64,000 nucleotides of DNA, taken from Nitrospira sp. Its GTDB lineage: Bacteria; Nitrospirota; Nitrospiria; Nitrospirales; Nitrospiraceae. The stretch is taken from the NCBI GenBank assembly GCA_005116835.1, contig SWDM01000016.1:376351-440350 (forward strand). The letters run 5' to 3'. Below, piece after piece: positions 1-6,876 of the stretch. The notes under the pieces were generated by a model, which was not told the origin of the DNA, did not search any database, and saw only the letters and a program-made list of their open reading frames with translations. The position numbers and the translations under genes were made by a program. Within the stretch, counting starts at the first letter, position 1; every line of letters begins with the position of its first letter.

Positions 1-165
1 CATTGTCCGAATCGTCAGATGGTCTGCCAGAGGATAGAAACCGACTCCCACCGCATCCAGCGAATCCCGCAACGTTCTGGCTGCCCGATTACCCAACACA
101 TAGTCCTCGATCATTTTGGCGATCAATGCATCGAGTTCAGCGCTGTGATCCATGGCTTGCCTCAT
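1..165 (-). CDS. DUF1338 family protein, N-terminal part (candidate 2-oxoadipate dioxygenase/decarboxylase)
   Basis: Partial gene whose 3' part lies left of the window; 55 codons are visible, reading open to base 1. ATG at 165 (MRQAMDHS) or an in-frame ATG at 153 could be the start. The segment near residues 48-54 reads DHLTIRT, which resembles the N-terminal DH-x-RT motif of DUF1338 (HglS/YdcJ) proteins, non-heme Fe(II) enzymes that convert 2-oxoadipate to D-2-hydroxyglutarate in lysine degradation. It lies 38 bp behind the ALDH7 gene on the same strand, and the two upstream genes supply the earlier steps of that pathway, which supports the call. Only the N-terminus can be seen, so the family assignment is an inference from a short motif plus context. 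Confidence 0.55.
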   Translation of the reverse strand, partial: MRQAMDHSAELDALIAKMIEDYVLGNRAARTLRDSLDAVGVGFYPLADHLTIRTM

Positions 166-203
166 GCCTAAAAGGTGTTGGTCGCTGGCCTATGACTTCC
201 TCG

Positions 204-1736
204 CTACCCCCCAAACTGAATGCCCTGGGCCAAGGGCAAATCGTTGCCCCAATTGACTGTGTTCGTCTGTCGCCTCATATAGGCTTTCCAGGCATCAGAG
301 CCGGCTTCGCGGCCTCCTCCGGTTTCCTTTTCTCCTCCAAAGGCGCCGCCGATTTCCGCTCCCGACGTCCCGATGTTCACATTGGCGATTCCGCAATCGC
401 TGCCGGCGGTGGAGATGAACCGCTCGCTGCTCCGCATATCGGAGGTAAAGATCGCAGAAGACAGGCCTTGGGGTACCGCATTCTGCATCGAAATGGCGTC
501 GTCAAGCTCCGCGAATGGCATCACATAGAGAATCGGCGCAAAGGTCTCGCGCTGCACGACCGGCCAATGGTTCTCCGCTTTCACGATGGTTGGCTCCACG
601 AAATAGCCCTGCCGGCTCAATACCTGTCCCCCGTAGAGCACTTCCCCTCCCGCCTGCTTGACATCTTCAATCGCCTTTCGATAGGCCTCGACCGCATCTC
701 GATCGATCAGCGGGCCCAGGAGGACGCCTGGTTCCAATGGATTGCCGATGTGTATCTGTTTATAGGCCGAGATCAACTTCGCGACCACTTCTTCATACCG
801 AGACTCGTGGACGAACAGACGTCTGGTTGTCGTGCAACGTTGGCCGGCGGTGCCGACCGCGCCGAACAGGATGGCGCGAATCGCCAAGGAGAGATCCGCG
901 GTCTGGTCCACAATGATCGCGTTGTTCCCGCTCAGTTCCAACAAGGTGCGCCCCAGCCGTTGCGCGACGGTCGCGGCCACCGCTCGACCGACCGGGACCG
1001 ACCCAGTGAACGAGATCAACGGCAATCGGCGATCCTGCACCAAGGTCTCCGCGATGGTCTTCTCGCCCGTGACGATCAGTGAGAAGATCCCTCGATAACC
1101 CTGTTGCTCCATCACACGGTTGCAGAGATGCTGCACTGCAATCGCGCAGAGCGGCGCTTTCGGCGAAGGCTTCCACACCACCGTATCTCCGGCAATCGCA
1201 GCCAGGAAGGCATTCCAAGCCCAGACCGCGACGGGGAAATTAAACGCCGTAATCACGCCGACCGGTCCGAGCGGATGCCATTGCTCCGACATCCGATGCT
1301 GGGCCCGCTCGGAATGCATCGTCGTTCCATACAACATGCGCGACTGGCCTACGGCAAAGTCCGCCATATCGATCATTTCCTGAACTTCCCCATCTCCTTC
1401 CGCTTTGATCTTGCCGACTTCAAGCGATACCAGTGAGCCAAGCAGATCTTTGTGCTCTCGCAAGGAGGCGCCGAGCAAGCGGATCAGTTCTCCTCGCTTG
1501 GGAGCCGGGACCAGCCTCCATTGTTGAAATGCCGCAATGGAATCCCGCACGATATGCTCATAGTCATCGGCCGAGCAGGCGCGAACCTGCGTAATCGTCT
1601 CACCGGTCGCCGGATTCACGGATTCCAGCAACGATGCGCCCTCTCCTCCGGAAGCCCACCAATGGGCTCCGGTACTACCCCCGGCGTTGATGGCGCTCAA
1701 ACCCAATCCCTTGAGGATTCCCGCGGCGGATATCAT
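204..1736 (-). CDS. L-aminoadipate-6-semialdehyde dehydrogenase (ALDH7 family)
   Basis: Predicted cytosolic NAD-dependent aldehyde dehydrogenase of 510 aa that oxidises alpha-aminoadipate semialdehyde (or its cyclic form, piperideine-6-carboxylate) to L-2-aminoadipate. The whole protein follows the ALDH7 (antiquitin/AmaB) pattern: SVNPATGE near residue 40, EVQEMIDM and [11 protein letters not shown] near 118-144, [12 protein letters not shown] near 164, general-base Glu267 in LELSG and catalytic Cys301 in GTAGQRC. Length is the family norm. Its ATG overlaps the TGA of the upstream dehydrogenase gene by 4 bp (ATGA), so the two are translationally coupled and probably cotranscribed with the DUF1338 gene downstream. 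ALDH7 enzymes can also oxidise other aldehydes such as betaine aldehyde, but the neighbours favour lysine catabolism. Confidence 0.9.
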   Translation of the reverse strand: MISAAGILKGLGLSAINAGGSTGAHWWASGGEGASLLESVNPATGETITQVRACSADDYEHIVRDSIAAFQQWRLVPAPKRGELIRLLGASLREHKDLLGSLVSLEVGKIKAEGDGEVQEMIDMADFAVGQSRMLYGTTMHSERAQHRMSEQWHPLGPVGVITAFNFPVAVWAWNAFLAAIAGDTVVWKPSPKAPLCAIAVQHLCNRVMEQQGYRGIFSLIVTGEKTIAETLVQDRRLPLISFTGSVPVGRAVAATVAQRLGRTLLELSGNNAIIVDQTADLSLAIRAILFGAVGTAGQRCTTTRRLFVHESRYEEVVAKLISAYKQIHIGNPLEPGVLLGPLIDRDAVEAYRKAIEDVKQAGGEVLYGGQVLSRQGYFVEPTIVKAENHWPVVQRETFAPILYVMPFAELDDAISMQNAVPQGLSSAIFTSDMRSSERFISTAGSDCGIANVNIGTSGAEIGGAFGGEKETGGGREAGSDAWKAYMRRQTNTVNWGNDLPLAQGIQFGG

Positions 1737-2821
1737 TTGTAGCAGGCTCCAAATCGATTGTTGAGTACGTCTTGTAGCGGAAAGGACTCCTGCGTGATGA
1801 ACCCCTTATACTCTGTCGGCGCAGCCAACACGAGGTCGGCTACGGCACAGAGGCTCGATGCGGTGGTCACTTGAATGGCGGACCACAGTTTCCCCTTAAT
1901 GCATTGGGGATAGATCTTCTTCACGTAGTTCTCCTCGAACAGCGCGCCTTCCCTCATCCCCATAACGGAGGTATAGATCAGCACCACATCCTGTAATGTC
2001 TGGGGAACGGCCCGTTCAAGAATTCGCTTGAGCGTCTCACGGTCCTCGTTCAGCTTGAGATCGTTCATCAAGAGGTGAATCTTTTCGCAATGGCCCGGAT
2101 ACCGGAGCGTCTTATAGTTCATGGTCCGGACTTTCCCCGCATAGGTATCGGCCAGCGTACCCAATCCTCCAGAGGTGTTGAAGGCTTCGTAGAGGAGTCC
2201 GTCCACCTCGACCGTCTCATACCCTTCGAGAGGCAGGAGCGGCACCTTCTCGCCCCCTTCGATTCCATAACAGATGTTGCCGTACTCGTTGATCAGCCCA
2301 TCGGTAGACCAGGTCAGCGAATACTTGAGGGCGTTACTGGGATGAACCGGCAAGGCTCCAACCCGCATCTTGACCGTATCCACCGTATCGAAATGGGTGA
2401 TCAAGTCGTGCGCCGCGATGCTGATGAACCCGGGTGCGAGTCCACATTGCGGCACAAAGGCTTGCGGCGAGTCAGTACTCAGGGCTTTGACCTGATGAGT
2501 GACCTCGACATCTTCTGTCAGGTCGAAATAATGAAGCCGGTGTTCCCGAGCCAGCCCGGCCACTACGGGGTTGCAGAAATAGGGAAGGCTGGAGAGGACC
2601 GCGTCGAATCGATGAGCCGCCATACATGCGCTGACTGCGTCGGGATGTCGGACATCGAGGTGCAGGGGCGTCACAGGGGAGAGACCGAGGTCTTCGACGA
2701 ATCGCTTAGGAGCTTCGAGACTAATGTCCCCGAGGAAGACTTCGTAGTCCCCACTTTCCGACAAGAGACAGGCAACCAGAGATCCGATTTTCCCTGCGCC
2801 CAGGACAAGTACACGATGCAT
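1733..2821 (-). CDS. L-lysine 6-dehydrogenase / saccharopine dehydrogenase family protein
   Basis: A 362-aa NAD(P)-dependent oxidoreductase with an N-terminal Rossmann fold (GAGKIG at residues 8-13) and the C-terminal domain of the saccharopine reductase superfamily. Features such as GLAPGF, the segment [16 protein letters not shown] and [13 protein letters not shown] match both saccharopine dehydrogenases and bacterial L-lysine 6-dehydrogenases (LysDH), which are close relatives of similar length. Either would deliver alpha-aminoadipate semialdehyde to the coupled ALDH7. No lysine-ketoglutarate reductase gene is visible, which mildly favours LysDH. I chose ATG 2821, because a GAGG Shine-Dalgarno lies 6 nt upstream; a GTG 12 bases earlier lacks its own. 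This is the first gene of the cluster. Confidence 0.8.
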   Translation of the reverse strand: MHRVLVLGAGKIGSLVACLLSESGDYEVFLGDISLEAPKRFVEDLGLSPVTPLHLDVRHPDAVSACMAAHRFDAVLSSLPYFCNPVVAGLAREHRLHYFDLTEDVEVTHQVKALSTDSPQAFVPQCGLAPGFISIAAHDLITHFDTVDTVKMRVGALPVHPSNALKYSLTWSTDGLINEYGNICYGIEGGEKVPLLPLEGYETVEVDGLLYEAFNTSGGLGTLADTYAGKVRTMNYKTLRYPGHCEKIHLLMNDLKLNEDRETLKRILERAVPQTLQDVVLIYTSVMGMREGALFEENYVKKIYPQCIKGKLWSAIQVTTASSLCAVADLVLAAPTEYKGFITQESFPLQDVLNNRFGACYK

Positions 2822-3100
2822 AGTTGGCCTCACTTTGGGTCAGTATACTCCCGCTCCAGGTCGCCAATGAAGCACTTCTTATTTTCAGCACCGCCGAAGA
2901 AAGTCTTTCTTGAAGTGAGCGCCATTACCTTGGCAGAAAAGACTAGCGCCCGACCACACTAGACCTCTGGCAAGGAGAGACCGGTGGGGCGCCGGGAGCT
3001 CGAACAAATGGCGGCGCAACTCGTTGATTTTCAATTATGTATTAGCCGAGAAGCGGAAGAATGATTTGTGGTACGCTAACAGCCAACCAGGAGCTTCGTG

Positions 3101-3349
3101 ATGTTGCGTATACCCTCTCAAGTCGTGCTTCCGTTCGGTTATCGGATCTCCATCCGCCAACTTTCCGATACCGATATGGACCGTCGGGATCCGAATGCCG
3201 ATGGGATCTGGGATGACGCCTCGAAGACCATCTATCTTCGCAAGCGTCTGCCTGTGACTAGACGGCGATACATTCTTGCCCACGAACTCGGCCATGCCTG
3301 GCTCGATTGGCAGCATCGGCATCTTGATAACGGCAAAGCCAAAACATAG
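3101..3349 (+). CDS. Small HExxH metallopeptidase-like protein (ImmA/IrrE-like)
   Basis: An 82-aa protein with a zinc-peptidase helix HELGH at residues 61-65 followed by AWLDWQH, as in ImmA/IrrE (DUF955) proteins. ATG 3101 is preceded by AGGAG with a 7-nt spacer, better placed than the GTG at 3098. Members of that family are usually longer and supply a third zinc ligand downstream of HExxH; here the protein ends 17 residues after the motif, and the last base of its TAG stop is the first base of a structured repeat. The gene may therefore have been truncated when the element inserted, although a small intact single-domain protein is possible. No antitoxin or regulator gene is adjacent. The function is unknown. 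Confidence 0.6.
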   Translation: MLRIPSQVVLPFGYRISIRQLSDTDMDRRDPNADGIWDDASKTIYLRKRLPVTRRRYILAHELGHAWLDWQHRHLDNGKAKT

Positions 3350-3475
3350 CAGGCTGCTGAAAAAGTCCGCCAGCTTCGTTCTCAGTCGCTCGTCTCCCTG
3401 CAACGTACCCCGAGGGTACGCTTCAGTCGCCGAGCTCCCTGCGGCCTTGCTGGACGGACTTTTTGAGCAGCCTGC
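3349..3475 (-). repeat. Structured 125-bp repeat element, copy 1 (inverted relative to the others)
   Basis: A 127-bp element bounded by 26-27 bp imperfect terminal inverted repeats: left end begins GCAGGCTGCTGAAAAAG, right end finishes CTTTTTGAGCAGCCTGC. The interior holds further short inverted repeats, including GGTAC either side of the centre (CGTACCCCGAGGGTACG). It contains no plausible gene. It starts on the stop codon of the HExxH gene and lies 73 bp from the convergent EVE-domain gene, so it could serve as a terminator. Copy 2 (4758-4885) is its near-exact reverse complement. Confidence 0.9.
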
Positions 3476-3548
3476 GACAATGCCTTCACCTTGTCCAAGA
3501 CCTGCAGCCCAACAAAGTCTTCATGAGCGAACGCAGATTCCCTGAAAT

Positions 3549-4025
3549 CTACTTGGCCCCGGCTAACTTGAGCACTACCGCCCATTCAGCCTCTGTCACT
3601 GGCTGAACCGAGAGGCGTGAGCCTTTTCTCAACAACACCATGCCCTTGAGCTTCGGTTCCTCCCTTAGTCGATCGAGCGACAAACTGGCCTTAAATGTCT
3701 GACGATACCGGATATCCACCATGTCCCACCGTGGAGCAGAGGGCGTACAGGCTGGATCGTAGTGGTGGCTGGCCTTGTCGAACTGGGTCTGGTCTGGATA
3801 GGCAGTCCGCACAACCTCCGCAATCCCCACCACAGCCGGCGGCTCGGCGTTACTATGATAAAAAAACACTTGGTCGCCGACGGCCATCTCACGCATGAAG
3901 TTGCGCGCCTGATAGTTCCGCACCCCATCCCAACAGGTGGTTTGTTTGGAGGATCGGGCAAGATCTTCGATCGAAAATACCCGTGGCTCCGATTTCATCA
4001 GCCAATAACGGCGCCCCTGTACCAT
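3549..4025 (-). CDS. EVE domain-containing protein
   Basis: A 158-aa single-domain protein of the EVE/PUA-like family (human THYN1 type, formerly DUF55). Hallmarks are WLMKSEP near residues 8-14, SIEDL, CWDGVRNYQARNFM near 31-44, GDQVFFYHSN and VVGIAEVV. EVE domains are thought to bind modified bases in DNA or RNA; some accompany restriction systems, but this stand-alone bacterial form has no established role. No restriction or modification gene is nearby. The ATG at 4025 is preceded by AGGTG about 5 nt upstream. It lies between two inverted copies of the structured repeat. Confidence 0.93.
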   Translation of the reverse strand: MVQGRRYWLMKSEPRVFSIEDLARSSKQTTCWDGVRNYQARNFMREMAVGDQVFFYHSNAEPPAVVGIAEVVRTAYPDQTQFDKASHHYDPACTPSAPRWDMVDIRYRQTFKASLSLDRLREEPKLKGMVLLRKGSRLSVQPVTEAEWAVVLKLAGAK

Positions 4026-4090
4026 CGCATCACCTCTTCCTGTTTGGTCATTTAACTCACTGTCTGTATGCTGGCCAGCGCTGGCCCCTT

Positions 4091-4117
4091 GCTGATGGCC
4101 CTGTTGAGTAGCCTGCG
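4091..4117. repeat. Decayed solo end of the structured repeat
   Basis: Bases 4091-4117 (GCTGATGGCC followed by CTGTTGAGTAGCCTGCG) align with the right terminal repeat of copy 2 (GCTGGACGGCC, then TTATTGAGCATCCTGCG) with several mismatches. No matching left end is visible, so this looks like the remnant of an older copy. It lies in the 206-bp gap between the EVE gene and the next gene, which otherwise shows nothing recognisable. Confidence 0.5.
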
Positions 4118-4231
4118 AAATGCTCTCTTATTGTCCATGACAGGCAGGCTAGCAAGCCGAGCCATGAGTACGAGGCTAGTGACAGAGAATCATTCACAGG
4201 GTTGCGCATCGTTGAAGGAACGAATCGTGTC

Positions 4232-4609
4232 TCATCGATCGCTTTCCCGATCCTGTGTTTCCATATATTGAATCAGCGCCCGATAGGTTAGCTCCCTGAC
4301 CCTCGCCTTCCCGGCTACCTGGCTCCCAAAATTTCCCTCCAGCCATACCCGGTCGGACACCTGAGTCGTCGCGTCATTGCAGAGACCCCACATGTGGTGG
4401 AGAAAGCCCTCCGGCAAACCCACTTGCATACCTTCAGATTCAATACGGTCGTCCAGCAACGCGAGAAGATCGGAAATCGCCTGGTCCGGCCGATAGGGCA
4501 TCACGGCGAATCCAAACTGCTCCTGTGCGAGCGTCTCCTGCTTTGCCTGCTCGACCAAATCATTCATGTACTCTTTGAGCAAGCCCACCACATGACCCGA
4601 CAGTGCCAT
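4232..4609 (-). CDS. Conserved hypothetical protein
   Basis: A 125-aa soluble, mainly helical protein with no signal peptide or membrane segment. I do not recognise the family. The start is set at ATG 4609 (MALSGHVV), because AGGAGA lies about 5 nt upstream in the reading direction; an in-frame ATG at 4630 would add MSEKENG but places that Shine-Dalgarno inside the gene. Visible features are an amphipathic N-terminal helix (VVGLLKEYMNDLVEQAKQ) and a segment resembling a small ligand-binding fold (GNFGSQVAGKARVRELTYRA). It lies between inverted copies 1 and 2 of the structured repeat. The good ribosome-binding site and ordinary composition support it as a real gene. Confidence 0.7.
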   Translation of the reverse strand: MALSGHVVGLLKEYMNDLVEQAKQETLAQEQFGFAVMPYRPDQAISDLLALLDDRIESEGMQVGLPEGFLHHMWGLCNDATTQVSDRVWLEGNFGSQVAGKARVRELTYRALIQYMETQDRESDR

Positions 4610-4757
4610 ACCGTTCTCCTTTTCCGACATTATGGGGATGTACAGGAAAGGGAGCAAGAACCGACACGTGTGCGGAGCTAGCCAGTTGCAGAGAAACTAT
4701 ATTGGCACGCGAGAACTTCGATGGCTCGCACGTCTACCACAACAGAAGAACACTCCC

Positions 4758-4885
4758 GCAGGATGCTCAAAAAGGCCGTCCAGCAAGGCCGCAGGGAGCT
4801 CGGCGACTGAAGCGTACCCTCGGGGTACGTTGCAGGGAGACGGGCGACTGAGAACGAAGCTGGACGGCCTTATTGAGCATCCTGC
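4758..4885 (+). repeat. Structured 125-bp repeat element, copy 2
   Basis: A 128-bp element in the opposite orientation to copy 1. Terminal inverted repeats are 4758-4784 (starting GCAGGATGCTCAAAAAGG) and 4859-4885 (ending TTATTGAGCATCCTGC). The interior is almost the exact reverse complement of copy 1 (AGCGTACCCTCGGGGTACG at the centre). It lies upstream of both flanking divergent genes (4609 and 4964). No target-site duplication is obvious. Confidence 0.9.
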
Positions 4886-4963
4886 GCGGGTTGTGCGGTT
4901 GACCAGCCATTGAACGGTTCTCTATGATGCCGACCATGCGGCGGCTTGCGAGGAGAGGTTGCG

Positions 4964-5746
4964 ATGGTCGAGCGGTTTGAGGTTGCGCTGAACACTCCGG
5001 CGGGACGGCTGACTACGGCTATCGATGTGCCAACCGGCTTCATTCCCATCACCTCGATCGTTCCGGTTACACGACGCCTTGGTGAAGAAGCCGCGCAGCT
5101 GGAAATCCAACAGGCCACCGAACTAGGGCAGACCGTTTCTTGCCGTATTGGCTGCGCCGCCTGCTGCCGCATGCTGGTTCCCCTCTCCGCACCGGAAGCT
5201 TTCGCGCTGCGAGACTATGTGGGACAGCTCCCGGAGGATCGGCGAATCCCTCTGTTGAATCGAATCAGCGACACCAAGGATCGCCTGAGCCGCAAAGGAC
5301 TGTGGGATCAGCTCAACGATATAGCAAAGGCCTCCAAGCCTGTGCCGGACGAAGAGCTCGACCCCATCAATCGATCCTATTATGAATTGAGAATCCCTTG
5401 TCCCTATTTGGAGAATGAGCTCTGTTCCATTTATGAGGCACGGCCAGCCGCTTGTCGGGAACTCCTCGTGACCTCTCCTGCGGAACTCTGTCAGGACCAA
5501 ATACAGAATCCGGTCACACCCCTGCCGGTCTCAATGCGCATGAGTTCCATCCTGGGATTGGCCTGGGGAGCCCTAACCAATTCCCCCCCTCGACTTATTC
5601 CCCTTCCGATGGCATTAGAGTGGGCCGAGCAGCATGAAGAGGAATCCCGGCGAACTTGGCCAGGCTCGGCTCTTTTGGACCAGGTTCTCGAGCAGATGTG
5701 GCGGTTTCTAAGCCAGGCATTTCAAACGCGCGGTTCTAAGTTATAA
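4964..5746 (+). CDS. YkgJ family cysteine cluster protein
   Basis: A 260-aa protein with the cysteine pattern of the YkgJ/zinc- or iron-chelating family (CxxxCxxCC): Cys60, Cys64, Cys67 and Cys68 in SCRIGCAACC, then Cys146, Cys154, Cys164 (ARPAACR) and Cys176. The cluster is predicted to bind a metal or Fe-S centre; the biochemical role of the family is unknown. ATG 4964 has a strong purine-rich site (GAGGAGAGG) upstream; the TTG at 4946 precedes it and is less likely. It has no transmembrane segment. It is followed by a 7-bp-period array and then thrH on the same strand. Confidence 0.85.
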   Translation: MVERFEVALNTPAGRLTTAIDVPTGFIPITSIVPVTRRLGEEAAQLEIQQATELGQTVSCRIGCAACCRMLVPLSAPEAFALRDYVGQLPEDRRIPLLNRISDTKDRLSRKGLWDQLNDIAKASKPVPDEELDPINRSYYELRIPCPYLENELCSIYEARPAACRELLVTSPAELCQDQIQNPVTPLPVSMRMSSILGLAWGALTNSPPRLIPLPMALEWAEQHEEESRRTWPGSALLDQVLEQMWRFLSQAFQTRGSKL

Positions 5747-5808
5747 GTTCTGAGTGCTGAGTGGGAGCTTTCCGGAAACTCTTAACTCAAAACTCAGGGC
5801 TCAGAACT
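5746..5808. repeat. 7-bp-period inverted array between the YkgJ gene and thrH
   Basis: Left arm AGTTCTGAGTGCTGAGT (about 5747-5763) and right arm ACTCAGGGCTCAGAACT (about 5792-5808) form an inverted pair. Each arm is built from 7-bp steps such as GTTCTGA GTGCTGA and AAAACTC AGGGCTC. The left arm starts at the stop codon of the YkgJ gene. Confidence 0.75.
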
Positions 5809-5829
5809 AATAGAGAAAGTGAGAAAATA

Positions 5830-6447
5830 ATGCACAAACCTGTAATTGTCTGTTTAGATCTGGAAGGGGTGTTGGTGCCGGAGATCTGGATCAACGTGGC
5901 GCTCAAGACCGGCATCGACGAACTGAAAATTACCACCAGGGAGATGCCTGATTACGATGCCTTGATGAAACGGCGGCTGGCCATTCTAGATCAGCATAAA
6001 CTCACCATTCACGATATCCAGGGCGTTATCGAGAAGATGGGGCCGCTTGAAGGAGCCATGGATTTTGTCGCCTGGATCCGCGAGCGATGCCAAGTGATTA
6101 TCTTATCCGATACCTTCTATCAGTTCGCCCAACCGCTGATGCGCCAGCTGGGATTCCCGACACTCTTTTGCAATCAGTTGGAAATCGATCAAGCCGGCCG
6201 TATTGTCAATTTCCACATGCGGATGCCGAACCAGAAAAAACACTCGGTGGCGGCGTTCAAGTCCCTCAACTTTCACGTCCTGGCCGCCGGCGATGCTTAC
6301 AACGACACTGCCATGTTAGGAGAGGCCCACGCGGGATTCTTCTTCTGTCCGCCGGAACATCTTCCAAAGGAGTTCCCGCAATTTCCAGTAACGAAGACGT
6401 ACGGGGAGCTACAGGCGCGGTTTGCGGAGGCAGGGAATCTCAGGTAG
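5830..6447 (+). CDS. thrH: ThrH, phosphoserine phosphatase / phosphoserine:homoserine phosphotransferase
   Basis: A 205-aa haloacid dehalogenase-type enzyme that matches ThrH of Pseudomonas nearly end to end. HAD motif I is CLDLEGVLVPEIW (nucleophile Asp10, with Glu12 where other HAD phosphatases have Asp, a ThrH trait); motif II is LSDTFY near residue 95; motif IV is AAGDAYNDTAML near 155; QPLMRQLGFPTLFC is also characteristic. ThrH dephosphorylates phosphoserine and can pass the phosphate to homoserine, giving O-phosphohomoserine. That matters here because the threonine operon at 51-56 kb has no canonical ThrB. ATG 5830 follows a purine-rich leader (GAGAAAGTGAGAAAATA). Confidence 0.93.
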   Translation: MHKPVIVCLDLEGVLVPEIWINVALKTGIDELKITTREMPDYDALMKRRLAILDQHKLTIHDIQGVIEKMGPLEGAMDFVAWIRERCQVIILSDTFYQFAQPLMRQLGFPTLFCNQLEIDQAGRIVNFHMRMPNQKKHSVAAFKSLNFHVLAAGDAYNDTAMLGEAHAGFFFCPPEHLPKEFPQFPVTKTYGELQARFAEAGNLR

Positions 6448-6486
6448 CTGTCAGCTGTCAGCCATCAGCGATCAGCTTTTAGCCTC
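6445..6486. repeat. 7-bp-period array, left flank of the four-helix-bundle gene
   Basis: Reads as 7-bp steps AGCTGTC AGCTGTC, then AGCCATC AGCGATC AGCTTTT. It begins at the thrH stop codon and ends 18 bp before the next start. An inverted partner lies just behind the next gene. Confidence 0.8.
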
Positions 6487-6503
6487 AGAGGTAACCAAGC
6501 ACG

Positions 6504-6863
6504 ATGCGGGACTTCAGACAGCTTAAAGTTTGGGAAAAGGCTCACAAGCTAACTTTGGCAATCTATCACGCGACGGCGACATTCCCCCAAGATGAACTGT
6601 TTGGCCTCACCAGTCAGCTTAGACGAGCCGCTGTGTCGATACCTGCCAATATTGCAGAAGGTTGTGGACGGAGCAGCGAACCAGAGTTGGCTCGATTTTT
6701 AAGGATTGCGCTGGGATCGGCAAGTGAACTCGAATATCATATTATTCTTTCCACCGACCTGTGTTATCTCAATAAGACGGTCAGCCAACCGCTCTTCAAG
6801 CAAGTTACAGAGGTGAAACGTATGCTGACCTCCCTTATCCAAAAGCTGAAGGCTGATCGCTGA
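6504..6863 (+). CDS. Four helix bundle protein (23S rRNA intervening-sequence type)
   Basis: A 119-aa protein of the family first seen inside 23S rRNA intervening sequences (S23/TIGR02436). It shows the family pattern FRQLKVWEKAHKL near residues 4-16, FPQDELFGLTSQLRRAAVSIP near 30-48 (discontinuously conserved), NIAEGCGR, and a C-terminal helix after SELEYHI. Here it is a free-standing gene and no rRNA is near. It forms a pentameric four-helix bundle in known structures; its cellular role is unknown. It is bracketed by inverted 7-bp-period arrays, and its last codons (KLKADR and stop) are read from the right-hand array. The flanking structure suggests that gene and repeats move or spread together. 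Confidence 0.92.
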   Translation: MRDFRQLKVWEKAHKLTLAIYHATATFPQDELFGLTSQLRRAAVSIPANIAEGCGRSSEPELARFLRIALGSASELEYHIILSTDLCYLNKTVSQPLFKQVTEVKRMLTSLIQKLKADR

Positions 6864-6875
6864 CAGCTAAAAGCT
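6841..6875. repeat. 7-bp-period array, right flank of the four-helix-bundle gene
   Basis: Bases AAAAGCTGAAGGCTGATCGC followed by TGACAGCTAAAAGCT are the imperfect reverse complement of the array at 6445-6486. The TGA stop of the four-helix-bundle gene lies inside it, and the recQ stop is 2 bp beyond it. Confidence 0.8.
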
Positions 6876-6876
6876 A

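Noticed and set aside
3349-4885. Composite transposon bounded by repeat copies 1 and 2
   Set aside because: No transposase or target-site duplication is visible; kept only as a question about inversion.
6504-6863. 23S rRNA intervening sequence
   Set aside because: The four-helix-bundle protein belongs to that family, but no rRNA sequence surrounds it.
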